Source: Herpetosiphonaceae bacterium (lineage in GTDB: Bacteria; Chloroflexota; Chloroflexia; Chloroflexales; Kallotenuaceae). Taken from it: 36,795 nucleotides of DNA. The position numbers and the translations under genes are program-made. The stretch is taken from positions 1 to 36,795 of the forward strand of contig DASUTC010000334.1 of the NCBI GenBank assembly GCA_036374795.1, written 5' to 3'. Positions 15,738 to 23,238 of the stretch are shown one piece after another. The notes beneath the pieces are model-generated. The model was not told the DNA's origin, ran no database searches, and worked only from the letters and a program-made list of their open reading frames with translations. Within the stretch, counting starts at the first letter, position 1, and every line of letters begins with the position of its first letter.

Positions 15738-18353
15738 TTACTTGTCGCGCCGGGCCTCGCCCAGCGCCGCCTGCGCCGCAGCCAGCCGCGCGATCGGCAC
15801 GCGGTACGGGCTGCACGAGACGTAGTCGAGGCCAACCTTGGCGCAGAAGACCACAGAGCTAGGCTCGCCGCCATGCTCGCCGCAGATCCCAACCTTCAGA
15901 TCGCTGCGGGTCTTGCGACCGCGCTCGGTGCCGATCTGTACCAGCTGCCCGACACCTTCCTGGTCGAGCACCTGGAACGGATCGTCACGGAAGATCTTTT
16001 CCTCGACGTACTTGGGCACAAAGCGCGCGCTGTCGTCGCGACTAATACCCATCGTGGTCTGCGTCAGGTCGTTGGTGCCGAACGAGAAGAACTCAGCAAC
16101 CTCGGCGATCTTATCGGCGACCAGCGCGGCGCGCGGCAGCTCGATCATCGTGCCGACCAGATAATCGCTAAAGCCGACCTCATCGGCCACGCGGCGCACG
16201 ATGTCGGCCTGACGGCGCAGCTCCTCTACGGTATTGACCAACGGTATCATCACCTCAGGCTGCACGTCGACGCCCTGCTCTTTGCACTCCTTGGCGGCGG
16301 TGAAGATCGCGCGGGCCTGCATCTCGGTGATCTCAGGATAGACCATGCCCAGGCGGCAGCCACGGAAGCCGAGCATCGGATTGGCCTCGCGCAGGCTTTC
16401 GACCTTGCTCTTCAGCCGCTCGAAGGGAATGCCCATCTTGCCGGCCAGATCGCGAATCTCCTCGTCCTCATGCGGCAAGAACTCGTGCAGCGGCGGATCG
16501 AGCGTGCGGATCGTCACCGGCAGGCCGTTCATCGCCTTGAAGATCCCGACGAAGTCTTCCTTCTGGTACGGCTCGATCTGCGCCAGGGCGGCCTTGCGCT
16601 CTTCCAGCGTCTCGGCGACGATCATCTCGCGCACGGCGTCGATGCGGTTGCCCTCGAAGAACATGTGCTCAGTGCGGCACAGCCCGATGCCCTCCGCGCC
16701 GAAGCCACGCGCCACCTCGGCATCATGCGGCGTGTCGGCGTTGGTGCGCACACCGATCTGCCGAACCTCGTCGGCCCAGGTCATCAGCGTCTGGAAGTCG
16801 GGGCCAAGCTCAGGATTCTGCGTGTCAAGCTTGCCCTGGAACACCTCGCCGGTCGTACCGTCGAGCGTGATGTACTCGCCCTTCTTGACGACCGTGCCGT
16901 TGACCGAGAACTCTTCGCTACGGTAGTTGATCCGAATATCGCCAGCGCCGGCCACGCAGGGCTTGCCCATACCACGCGCCACCACTGCCGCGTGCGAGGT
17001 CATACCGCCGCGCGCCGTGAGCACCGCCTGCGCCGCGACCATGCCGTGAAAGTCTTCGGGCGCGGTTTCGACACGCACCAGAATCACCTTCTCGCCGTTC
17101 TGAGCGCGCTGCTCGGCCTCGTCGGGATCGAAGATCACCTCGCCGCTGGCCGCGCCGGGCGACGCGGGCAGGCCCTTCGCCAGCATATTGGCACGGGCCT
17201 TCGCCGCAGGCGTGATCGTCGGGTGGAGCAACTGATCGAGCTGCGCAGGCTCAACACGCTGGACCGCCGTCGCCCTGTCGATCACACCCTCGTTGACCAG
17301 ATCGACCGCGATCGTGACCGCCGCCGCGCCCGTGCGCTTGCCGGTACGAGTCTGGAGCATGTAGAGCTTACCGCGCTCGACGGTAAACTCCATGTCCTGC
17401 ACGTCGCGGTAGTGCTGCTCAAGCTGCCGCGCGATCTGCGCGAACTGCTGATAGACCTCCGGCATATCCCGCTCCATCTCGGCGATCGGACGCGGCGTGC
17501 GCACACCGGCGACCACGTCTTCGCCCTGGGCGTTGACCAGATACTCGCCGTAGAGCACATTCTCGCCGGTCGATGGGTCGCGGCTAAAGGCCACGCCCGT
17601 GGCGCTATCGTTGCCCATGTTGCCGAAGACCATCGTCTGGACGTTCACGCCGGTGCCGAGATCGTCGGGAATCTTGTTCAGGCGGCGATAGTCGACGGCC
17701 CGCCTGCCGAACCACGAGCGGAACACAGCGGCGATCGACTCGCGGAGCTGCTCCATCGGGTCATCGGGGAACTCAACGCCCTTATCTTCCTTGATGATCT
17801 GCTTGAAGCGATCGGCGATCTGCAACAGCTCGTCCGCGCTGAGGTCGGTATCCTGGCGCTGGCCGTGGCCCTTGGCCTCGTCCATGACATGCTCGAACTT
17901 CTCGCCGTCCACGCCCAGCACGATCTTGCCGAAGAGCTGCACGAAGCGGCGATAAGCATCGGCGGCAAAGCGCGGATTGTCGGTGAGCCGGGCAATGCCC
18001 TCGCGGGTATCCTGGTTCAGGCCAAGGTTGAGCACCGTATCCATCATGCCGGGCATCGAGAACTTCGCGCCCGACCGCACCGATACGAGCAGCGGATTCG
18101 ACGGATCGCCAAACTTCTTGCCGGTCTGCTGCTCGACATCTTTGAGCGCGTCGAGCACCTGATCCCACAGACCTTCGGGGAACTGGCTGTCACTGGCGTA
18201 GTAGGCGTTACAGGCTTCGGTCGTGATCGTAAAGCCCGGAGGAACCGGCGCTCCCGATCGGGTCATCTCCGCCAGGCCGGCACCCTTACCGCCCAGCAAG
18301 TCACGCATTGAGGCGTCGCCCTCGCGGAAGAGGTACACGTACTTCTTAGACAT
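15738..18353 (-). CDS. ppdK: pyruvate, phosphate dikinase
   Basis: At 871 aa this is a full-length enzyme that interconverts ATP, phosphate and pyruvate with AMP, pyrophosphate and phosphoenolpyruvate. The N-terminal ATP-grasp domain begins GGKGAGLAEM and contains SVRSGAKFSMPGMMDT. The swivelling phosphohistidine domain has GGMTSHAAVVARG with catalytic His454, and the C-terminal PEP/pyruvate barrel has GICGEHGGEPSS with catalytic Cys824. AAGGAG lies before the ATG at 18353. It has its own consensus promoter, a structured leader and a terminator, so it appears monocistronic. In the cell it may act in gluconeogenesis or in PPi-linked glycolysis. Confidence 0.97.
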   Translation of the reverse strand: MSKKYVYLFREGDASMRDLLGGKGAGLAEMTRSGAPVPPGFTITTEACNAYYASDSQFPEGLWDQVLDALKDVEQQTGKKFGDPSNPLLVSVRSGAKFSMPGMMDTVLNLGLNQDTREGIARLTDNPRFAADAYRRFVQLFGKIVLGVDGEKFEHVMDEAKGHGQRQDTDLSADELLQIADRFKQIIKEDKGVEFPDDPMEQLRESIAAVFRSWFGRRAVDYRRLNKIPDDLGTGVNVQTMVFGNMGNDSATGVAFSRDPSTGENVLYGEYLVNAQGEDVVAGVRTPRPIAEMERDMPEVYQQFAQIARQLEQHYRDVQDMEFTVERGKLYMLQTRTGKRTGAAAVTIAVDLVNEGVIDRATAVQRVEPAQLDQLLHPTITPAAKARANMLAKGLPASPGAASGEVIFDPDEAEQRAQNGEKVILVRVETAPEDFHGMVAAQAVLTARGGMTSHAAVVARGMGKPCVAGAGDIRINYRSEEFSVNGTVVKKGEYITLDGTTGEVFQGKLDTQNPELGPDFQTLMTWADEVRQIGVRTNADTPHDAEVARGFGAEGIGLCRTEHMFFEGNRIDAVREMIVAETLEERKAALAQIEPYQKEDFVGIFKAMNGLPVTIRTLDPPLHEFLPHEDEEIRDLAGKMGIPFERLKSKVESLREANPMLGFRGCRLGMVYPEITEMQARAIFTAAKECKEQGVDVQPEVMIPLVNTVEELRRQADIVRRVADEVGFSDYLVGTMIELPRAALVADKIAEVAEFFSFGTNDLTQTTMGISRDDSARFVPKYVEEKIFRDDPFQVLDQEGVGQLVQIGTERGRKTRSDLKVGICGEHGGEPSSVVFCAKVGLDYVSCSPYRVPIARLAAAQAALGEARRDK

Positions 18354-18361
18354 TAACCGTA

Positions 18362-18450
18362 CTCCTTCTAGGAGAATTCACACAAAAAGGCGCAGCAACC
18401 GTGTGTCTGCGCATCATTGAGCAGGTATAACGGCAGCGTGCGCTCCTGCT
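18362..18450 (-). promoter_or_regulatory. structured ppdK leader RNA with terminator-like hairpin and occluded ribosome-binding site
   Basis: The roughly 95-nt leader contains three elements in RNA order. First, AGCAGG (18450-18445) can pair with CCTGCT (18425-18420). Second, GCGCAG (18412-18407) pairs with CTGCGC (18395-18390), followed by a CTTTTTG tract, like an intrinsic terminator. Third, CTCCT (18374-18370) pairs with AGGAG (18366-18362), which is the ribosome-binding site. An alternative pairing of ACACAC in the terminator loop with GTGTG after the T-tract is possible. It does not match a riboswitch class I know. Confidence 0.45.
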
Positions 18451-18453
18451 GCG

Positions 18454-18482
18454 ATTGTAGCGCGTTCGTCCGGCAGTGTCAA
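18454..18482 (-). promoter_or_regulatory. consensus sigma70-type promoter of ppdK
   Basis: On the minus strand TTGACA (18482-18477) and TACAAT (18459-18454) are separated by exactly 17 bp. The predicted transcription start is near 18447. Confidence 0.75.
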
Positions 18483-18562
18483 AAACACCCTGGGCTGCAC
18501 CTCCACTCTCCCGATCGAAACGCTTGCAGCAATCGCCGTGCAAGCAAAACTACGCTACAATC

Positions 18563-18633
18563 GAGAGAACAAGCGAGCAAGCGAACAAGGGAAGAACGAA
18601 CTTAAGCCAAGGCTTTTGGTGCTTGGTTCTTCG
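18563..18633. repeat. 7-bp periodic repeat upstream of the membrane-protein gene
   Basis: GAGAACA, AGCGAGC, AAGCGAA, CAAGGGA, AGAACGA and ACTTAAG read in steps of seven, followed by the inverted version TTGGTGCTTGGTTCTTCG. It precedes the membrane-protein start at 18655 and shares TTCTTCG-GACAGGCGA-GGGAGA with the tract near 9747-9772. Confidence 0.5.
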
Positions 18634-18654
18634 TGCGACAGGCGAGGGAGAGGC

Positions 18655-19941
18655 ATGGAGCAATCATATCTGAAGCGGCAACCGACGACGCTGGCGCAAG
18701 CGGAACGCCGCTGGCACTGGCTGCGGCACCGCCTGCTGCACTGGGAGCATCCGCTCTGGAGCGCGCTGCTTGCGATGGCAGCCTACACGATCATCGCCGC
18801 GAAGCACGGCTCGCTCTGGCATGCGTCGGAGTACGCCTATTTCAACTACCTCGCCGATGCGCTTCTGCACGGGCAGGTACATCTGCGGGTCACGCCAGCC
18901 AGCATCCACGATCTGAGCGTCTTCGGCGGGCGCTACTACCTCTACTGGCCGCCCTTCCCGGCGCTGGCGCTGCTGCCGTTCGTCGCGGTGTGGGGCGTGG
19001 GCGTCAGCGATATTCTGCTGACGATCGGCGTCGGCGGCCTCAACGTGGCGCTGGTCGCGCTGCTGCTGCGCCACGCCAGCGCGCGCGGTATCATCGCGCT
19101 GTCGTCGCTGCAACGCGGGCTGCTGGTGCTCTTCTTCGCGCTCGGCACGACACACACCGCTCTCGCGCCGTACGGGAGAGTCTGGTACACCGGCCAGCTT
19201 GTGGGCTTCGCGTGTGTGGCGCTGGCCTACCTGGCGGCGATCGATCTGCGGCGGTCGGTGGCGTTTCTCTGCGCGGGTCTGGCGCTCGGCGGCGCGCTGC
19301 TGACGCGCAACCATCTGGTCTTCGCCGGGCTGTGGCCCGCCTGCTACCTGCTGTGGCGGCACTGGCAGGAGCCGTCCGAGCGCGGCTGGCGCTTGTTCGG
19401 CTACGTCCTGATCGGGATCGGGCCGGTGATCCTGGCGGTCACGCTGCTGGGCATGTACAACTGGCTGCGCTTCGGCAGCGCGCTCGACAACGGGCTGGCC
19501 TATCACCGTATGTCGGCGTTCTTTGCGCGCGACTACCAGCGCTACGGCGCGTTCGATCTGCACTACCTGCCGATCAACCTCTTCTATCAATTCGTGGCCT
19601 ACCCGTTCCCGTGGCGACCGGGGAGCGACATGGGCGGCAGCCTGTTCGTGCTCAGCCCCGTCTTTTTCGCCGCGCTCTGGGGTATCGTCGTCGGGCGTCC
19701 GCGCTGGTCGGTCTGGGCGCTGCTCGCGACGATCCTGCTGGTGGCGGTGCCGATTTTATTGCTGATGGGCACCGGCTGGCGGCAGTTCGGCCCGCGCTAC
19801 ACGCTGGATTTTACGGTGCCGCTGCTGCTGCTGACCGCGCTTGGTATCCGGCGCTGGCCGCTCTGGCTCATCGGCCTGCTGACGGCGATCTCTGTGCTGC
19901 ACTACCTGATCGGCTCGGTCTATCTCGGCGATGTGATTTAA
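18655..19941 (+). CDS. polytopic membrane protein, possible GT-C type glycosyltransferase
   Basis: The protein (428 aa) starts at ATG 18655 with GGGAGAGG upstream. It has a short basic cytoplasmic N-terminus and about nine to ten membrane helices. After the first helix a periplasmic loop contains EYAYFNYLADALLHGQ and then GGRYYLYWPPFPALALLP, a layout seen in family 39-like GT-C mannosyltransferases. A clear DxD or other catalytic signature is not visible, so the function is only suggested. It is convergent with the small helical protein gene, and repeats of two families and a hairpin fill the space between them. Confidence 0.7.
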   Translation: MEQSYLKRQPTTLAQAERRWHWLRHRLLHWEHPLWSALLAMAAYTIIAAKHGSLWHASEYAYFNYLADALLHGQVHLRVTPASIHDLSVFGGRYYLYWPPFPALALLPFVAVWGVGVSDILLTIGVGGLNVALVALLLRHASARGIIALSSLQRGLLVLFFALGTTHTALAPYGRVWYTGQLVGFACVALAYLAAIDLRRSVAFLCAGLALGGALLTRNHLVFAGLWPACYLLWRHWQEPSERGWRLFGYVLIGIGPVILAVTLLGMYNWLRFGSALDNGLAYHRMSAFFARDYQRYGAFDLHYLPINLFYQFVAYPFPWRPGSDMGGSLFVLSPVFFAALWGIVVGRPRWSVWALLATILLVAVPILLLMGTGWRQFGPRYTLDFTVPLLLLTALGIRRWPLWLIGLLTAISVLHYLIGSVYLGDVI

Positions 19942-19991
19942 GCGAGCAAACAAAGAAGAAAGCGGCGCAAGGCCGGGGGTGTCCCCCATCA
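19942..19991 (+). repeat. 3'-end GC-rich element (copy C) preceded by 7-bp-type sequence
   Basis: Right after the stop codon come AGCGAGC, AAACAAA, GAAGAAA and then GCGCAAGGCC-GGGGGTGTCCCCC-ATC. The second part is the short form of the element found at 9774-9811 and 26022-26060, again downstream of a gene and in the same orientation relative to it. Confidence 0.6.
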
Positions 19992-20000
19992 ACGCTTACG

Positions 20001-20031
20001 CCCCCTCTCCTACCGCAGTGAGAGAGGGGGG
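20001..20031. terminator. GC-rich hairpin between convergent genes
   Basis: CCCCCTCTC and GAGAGGGGG form a perfect 9-bp stem with a 12-nt loop. Hairpins of this CCCTCTC type are dispersed in many bacterial genomes, so it may be a mobile REP-like element serving as a bidirectional terminator. Confidence 0.55.
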
Positions 20032-20040
20032 TGAGGGCCT

Positions 20041-20068
20041 GCAACCTGGAACTCGGAACTCGAAAGCC
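20041..20068. repeat. short 7-bp repeat tract
   Basis: Four units in register: GCAACCT, GGAACTC, GGAACTC, GAAAGCC. It lies 15 bases from the stop codon of the small helical protein on the other strand. Confidence 0.6.
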
Positions 20069-20082
20069 GTATGCTAGCGGGT

Positions 20083-20301
20083 CTACTGCTTGCCGAACAT
20101 ATCGCCAAGATTGCCGAGCATCTGCTGAGCCTGGCCCGCCAGATTCTCGCCGCCCTGACCGCTGAGGATCGCATCAACCTGAGCGGCTATCGGAGCGGGT
20201 AGCTGCGTTTTGATAAAGCCCGCGACCATCTGCACGGCCTCACGCGCCTGCGACTCGCTGATGCCGGTTCGTTCGGTGATCTGCTGAACCAACAAATCCA
20301 T
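20083..20301 (-). CDS. small helical protein, DUF2267/DUF2780-like
   Basis: The protein (72 aa) begins MDLLVQQITERTGI, with AAGGAGGA before the ATG at 20301. It consists of two or three amphipathic helices (SQAREAVQMVAGFIKTQLP, then APIAAQVDAILSG) and a Gly/Gln-rich C-terminus ending GNLGDMFGKQ. The helix pattern recalls short DUF2267- or DUF2780-type proteins; the assignment is tentative and the role unknown. No membrane segment or signal peptide. Confidence 0.72.
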   Translation of the reverse strand: MDLLVQQITERTGISESQAREAVQMVAGFIKTQLPAPIAAQVDAILSGQGGENLAGQAQQMLGNLGDMFGKQ

Positions 20302-20428
20302 GATTGTCCTCCTTCGTGAGCGATCTTGCTCAATGAGCACCGCAATCCTGCCGTGCTGGGCTCCTGCTCATCATCGCCATGCGAGCAGTTCGATACCGAT
20401 GTGTCCGAGGGCTGCAATCCGCCTCGGT

Positions 20429-20625
20429 GCTGGCCGCCGTGAGATAGATGATGCTGACCCACAGGCCGCGCGGCATGTGGTAGAAGAGCACCGGAAAAAC
20501 GATCGCGAAGATGATCAGCGTCGTCAGCAGCGGCAGGAGCGGCCCGCTGGCGAAGAGCCGCCCCGATGGCATTGGGGACAGCGCAGCCGCAGCCCATCGA
20601 GCAGTGCGTGCGGTATTCGTCGCAT
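20429..20625 (-). pseudogene. decayed DUF983 family gene
   Basis: An ATG at 20625, one base after the stop of the upstream gene, opens MRRIPHALLDGLRLRCPQCH, which looks like the start of a DUF983 protein (first CxxC zinc-ribbon half). After about 22 codons that frame runs into a stop, but the next frame continues with GRLFASG and then a membrane helix and FYHMPRGLWVSIIYLT, matching the expected end of the family. The second CxxC and the first membrane helix are missing, so the gene has a frameshift and an internal deletion. The DUF983 call is by eye. Confidence 0.55.
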
Positions 20626-20626
20626 G

Positions 20627-21757
20627 TTATCGCGGTGTGAACGCCGTGAACTTGGTGTAGGTAACACCCCGGTGAGTCACAACTGCCTCCACAGGGATCG
20701 TAACACCCGGCGCTTCCTCGTGAATATAGAAGATAAAGCTCGCCACACCGTCGAGGCCGGTCGATTGCGGGATCGATGGGCGACGCTCCTGGCCGATGTA
20801 GCGATAGGCCATCGACTGTGCGCCGTTCACGACGGTGCCGTTGACAATCAAGCGCACACAGGCGACCGCATCTTCGCCACGCGATGGGGTCGGATTGGTC
20901 ATCCAGACTTGCAGGCCCTCCACAGGCGACGGCACGTTGATATTGCACGGGATCGACGGCGGCGGCGCGCTCGGAGCCGCCGGCGCTGCAGCCTGCGGCG
21001 GTGTTGGCTCTGGCTCATCCGGCGTCTCATCGGGCTGCACGGGCACGATAGGGGCCACGCCCAGGATTTCGGAGCCGAGCAGGCCAAAGCGGACCGTGCC
21101 ATCCGGGTGCTGCTCGAAGCGCGCCCGCTCAAACCATTGCGTCATCACCGTTCCGGCATCGGTCGCAACCGGGATCTGGCTCGTCAGGGGCAAGCCCCAC
21201 AGCGCGAGCCGCTCGGCGTCGCTGAGACGTGGATCGTCGTCGATCTGCACGCCCTCGGAGCGCCACGCGGTCAGGAAGGTGCCGCAGACATTATGTTGCG
21301 TTTCAGGCCAGAACTGGCACGACTCGATCGGCGTTTCGGTTGCAAAATCGCTGAGGGACTGGCCTAGCGCCTGCAAGCGCTCGACGCCCAGGCGTCCCAG
21401 CAGGACATCGTAGGGCGGCTCATTCTCAGGATGCTGCTCGAAGCGCGCGCGCTCGAAGTACTGCGTGAGGAACGTACCATCGTCGGTGCTCTGTGCCCGG
21501 ACCGAGGTCAGCGGATAGCCAAAGACTTCAAGACCACCGTTCTCCTCCCAGAATTCGAGAAAACGGCCTCCAATACACGCCGTGACACCCGGCGCCTCGT
21601 CGTCAAAGCAGCGTTCTTCTTGTGCCTGGACATGAATGGCGGGCCGGACCAGGAGTGCCGCGCAGGCCAGCACCGGCAGCAGCACCAGACGAACTGACCG
21701 TTGAAACGTCGGCGTCCAGCGCCGTGTCGTAGCTCCGTTTGGAGTATCGTTAGCCAC
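20627..21757 (-). CDS. secreted protein with paired FERxRFExHPE repeats and a C-terminal Ig-like domain
   Basis: The start is GTG 21757 with AAGGTGG upstream. A basic N-terminus and hydrophobic stretch (LVLLPVLACAALLV) ending near VQAQ form a signal peptide. Two repeats follow, each with a FGYPLT- or WGLPLT-type motif and then FLTQYFERARFEQHP or VMTQWFERARFEQHP; they resemble LGFP-type repeats common in Chloroflexota secreted proteins. A Pro/Ala-rich linker leads to a beta-rich C-terminal domain (about 265-376) with the look of a bacterial Ig fold. Likely a surface or extracellular protein with a binding role; no catalytic motif is visible. The decayed DUF983 gene follows one base after its stop. 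Confidence 0.8.
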   Translation of the reverse strand: MANDTPNGATTRRWTPTFQRSVRLVLLPVLACAALLVRPAIHVQAQEERCFDDEAPGVTACIGGRFLEFWEENGGLEVFGYPLTSVRAQSTDDGTFLTQYFERARFEQHPENEPPYDVLLGRLGVERLQALGQSLSDFATETPIESCQFWPETQHNVCGTFLTAWRSEGVQIDDDPRLSDAERLALWGLPLTSQIPVATDAGTVMTQWFERARFEQHPDGTVRFGLLGSEILGVAPIVPVQPDETPDEPEPTPPQAAAPAAPSAPPPSIPCNINVPSPVEGLQVWMTNPTPSRGEDAVACVRLIVNGTVVNGAQSMAYRYIGQERRPSIPQSTGLDGVASFIFYIHEEAPGVTIPVEAVVTHRGVTYTKFTAFTPR

Positions 21758-21938
21758 AATCCACCTTCTCGCGATGATGATCAGCACGTGTACCGGAGTA
21801 TAGCAGAACCAGCAGATTTCCAACAAATCGATTGCAACAATCCGCGCGATCCAACAGACCTATGACGGCCTATGCCAGCGCCGCCGCCAAGATGCTCCTG
21901 TTTCTCCGCCGCCGCGCAAAACTCGCCTCAAACCGTAT

Positions 21939-21967
21939 TTGACAAATGCCGAAGCGCCCTGTATAAT
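21939..21967 (+). promoter_or_regulatory. perfect consensus promoter of tRNA-Asn
   Basis: TTGACA (21939-21944), 17 bp spacer and TATAAT (21962-21967): an exact sigma70 consensus, 28 bases before the tRNA. Confidence 0.9.
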
Positions 21968-21995
21968 CCCGCACGCAACGAGACAAATACAGCGA

Positions 21996-22070
21996 TCCCC
22001 GATAGCTCAATGGTAGAGCGGCTGACTGTTAATCAGTAGGTTCCAGGTTCGAGCCCTGGTCGGGGAGCCA
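21996..22070 (+). tRNA. tRNA-Asn (anticodon GTT)
   Basis: A full cloverleaf: acceptor TCCCCGA / TCGGGGA, D arm GCTC-GAGC, anticodon stem CTGA / TCAG with loop CTGTTAA (anticodon GTT at 22028-22030), T arm CCAGG-TTCGAGC-CCTGG, discriminator G, and encoded CCA. Confidence 0.97.
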
Positions 22071-22076
22071 CACTGC

Positions 22077-22114
22077 AAGCCCTCACGAACGGTAAACCGG
22101 CGTGAGGGCTTTGT
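22077..22114 (+). terminator. intrinsic terminator of tRNA-Asn
   Basis: AAGCCCTCACG and CGTGAGGGCTT form a perfect 11-bp stem followed by TTG; the loop carries a nested CGGT-AA-ACCG stem. Confidence 0.8.
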
Positions 22115-22176
22115 CAATCTATGCGTACGATGCTACCGTCAGCTCTTCGGCACCGTCCAGCCCTGGAGGCAACCCT

Positions 22177-22548
22177 ATGACCAACGACGACGCAGCGCAG
22201 ACTCCGGATCGATCATCTCCTGCTAAGGCACACATTGCCATCGCCGAAGCCTTACAACACCTGCCAGGGCCGGACGACGAGCGCTCGGCGCTCCTGTTCG
22301 AGCATGGCACGCTCCAGGTCAAAGTGTACGCCCCGCGCGGCACTGATCCGCAGACGCCGCATACCCGCGACGAGATCTATGTCGTGATGCAGGGCAGCGG
22401 CGTCTTCTACAACGGCCAGACCCGTCGCCCGTTCGCGCCCGGCGACTTTCTGTTTGCGCCTGCGGGGACGCTTCACCGCTTTGAAGATTTCAGCGATGAT
22501 TTCGCGGTGTGGGTGATGTATTTCGGGCCGGAGGGCGGCGAGACATAG
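22177..22548 (+). CDS. cupin domain protein
   Basis: The protein (123 aa) is a single cupin beta-barrel. Motif 1 is PHTRDEIYVVMQGSG, motif 2 is PGDFLFAPAGTLHRFED. The usual HxH of motif 1 is reduced to one His (PHTRDE), leaving His, Glu and the His of motif 2 as possible metal ligands. The ATG at 22177 has GGAGG 8 bases upstream. It lies between the two tRNA genes as a single gene. Substrate unknown; small cupins are often isomerases, dioxygenases or sugar- or signal-binding proteins. Confidence 0.88.
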   Translation: MTNDDAAQTPDRSSPAKAHIAIAEALQHLPGPDDERSALLFEHGTLQVKVYAPRGTDPQTPHTRDEIYVVMQGSGVFYNGQTRRPFAPGDFLFAPAGTLHRFEDFSDDFAVWVMYFGPEGGET

Positions 22549-22574
22549 CAGCTCATCGCGGCATCCGGCCGTAG

Positions 22575-22602
22575 TTGCGCTCGACCGCGCTTCTGGTATA
22601 AT
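22575..22602 (+). promoter_or_regulatory. predicted promoter of tRNA-Ser
   Basis: TTGCGC and a perfect TATAAT are separated by 16 bp, with the -10 ending 17 bases before the tRNA. Confidence 0.65.
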
Positions 22603-22619
22603 ATGCCCGTCACGACTCT

Positions 22620-22711
22620 GGAGGGATCGCATAGTCTGGCCTAGTGCGCGGCACTGGAAATGCCGTACGGCGGTAACGTCGTCGTGGGTTCGAATCCCAC
22701 TCCCTCCGCCA
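22620..22711 (+). tRNA. tRNA-Ser (anticodon GGA)
   Basis: Acceptor GGAGGGA / TCCCTCC, anticodon stem CGGCA / TGCCG with loop CTGGAAA (anticodon GGA at 22656-22658), the long variable arm expected of a class II tRNA (GGCGGTAACGTCGTC region), T arm GTGGG-TTCGAAT-CCCAC, discriminator G and encoded CCA. Confidence 0.97.
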
Positions 22712-22713
22712 CC

Positions 22714-22745
22714 AGCCGTTGTTGCAGATGCAGCAGCGGCTTTTG
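22714..22745 (+). terminator. intrinsic terminator of tRNA-Ser
   Basis: AGCCGTTGTTGC and GCAGCAGCGGCT form a 12-bp stem with two G-T pairs and loop AGAT, followed by TTT, starting 3 bases after the CCA. Confidence 0.8.
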
Positions 22746-22851
22746 CATGCCCGGCATCCGCATCCTGCTGCGGGATACGACACTCATGGCACGGCCTATG
22801 CTGCATAGGTTAGTACGGTTTGTGTGAGTATTCAACAACAAGGAGGTTGCT

Positions 22852-23166
22852 ATGACTCAACACAACTATCGCTGGGAAGATTACAGCGATCAGTACCGCA
22901 CGGATTGGGAGCGCTCCAATCCAAATCGGCCATGGAACGACATAGAGCACGGCTACCGCTACGGCTGGCAATCGGCAATGGATGACCGCTATCGTGGCCG
23001 CTCCTACACCGACATCGAGTCCGATTTGCAGCGCGGCTGGAACGATTACGATCGGACCTATCGCACGTCGACCGGCACACAGATGGAGCGCACCTGGGAC
23101 GACTTCAAAGATACTGTGCGCCAGGGCTGGGAGCGCGCGAAACAGCAGTTCCGCGATACCTTCTAG
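22852..23166 (+). CDS. small Trp/Tyr/Arg/Asp-rich hydrophilic protein of unknown function
   Basis: The protein (104 aa) has a strong ribosome-binding site (AAGGAGG) before the ATG. Composition is unusual: about ten Trp and many Arg, Asp and Tyr. A motif recurs: GYRYGWQSAMDDRYRGRSY, DLQRGWNDYDRTYR, and WDDFKDTVRQGWERAK at the C-terminus, each with an aromatic-Gly/Asp-Trp helix. I recall similar proteins in Chloroflexota, Cyanobacteria and Deinococcus stress loci, but know no function. No signal peptide or membrane segment. A strong hairpin follows. Confidence 0.8.
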   Translation: MTQHNYRWEDYSDQYRTDWERSNPNRPWNDIEHGYRYGWQSAMDDRYRGRSYTDIESDLQRGWNDYDRTYRTSTGTQMERTWDDFKDTVRQGWERAKQQFRDTF

Positions 23167-23185
23167 CCTGTCTTGCGCATGCTCC

Positions 23186-23214
23186 GGCGGCCCTTCCACG
23201 ATGGAAGGGCCGCC
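23186..23214. terminator. bidirectional terminator-like hairpin
   Basis: A perfect 13-bp stem (GGCGGCCCTTCCA / TGGAAGGGCCGCC) with a 3-nt loop lies between convergent genes, 20 bases from one stop codon and 25 from the other. T-tracts are short. Confidence 0.65.
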
Positions 23215-23238
23215 GCTTCTATGGGCCTGCACCAGGCG

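Noticed and set aside
15873-18311. 812-codon open frame antisense to ppdK
   Set aside because: It mirrors the ppdK codons in high-GC DNA and shows no domain; ppdK on the other strand is complete with catalytic residues.
18633-20021. 462-codon frame overlapping the membrane-protein gene
   Set aside because: Arg/Ala-rich shadow frame without hydrophobic pattern; the frame from 18655 has clear membrane helices and a ribosome-binding site.
22102-22176. N-terminal extension of the cupin frame
   Set aside because: It begins inside the tRNA-Asn terminator; the ATG at 22177 has GGAGG at good spacing and fits cupin length.
21996-22711. tRNA genes as an integration site of a mobile island
   Set aside because: No integrase, direct repeat of a tRNA end or change of gene type is seen; both tRNAs have intact promoters and terminators.
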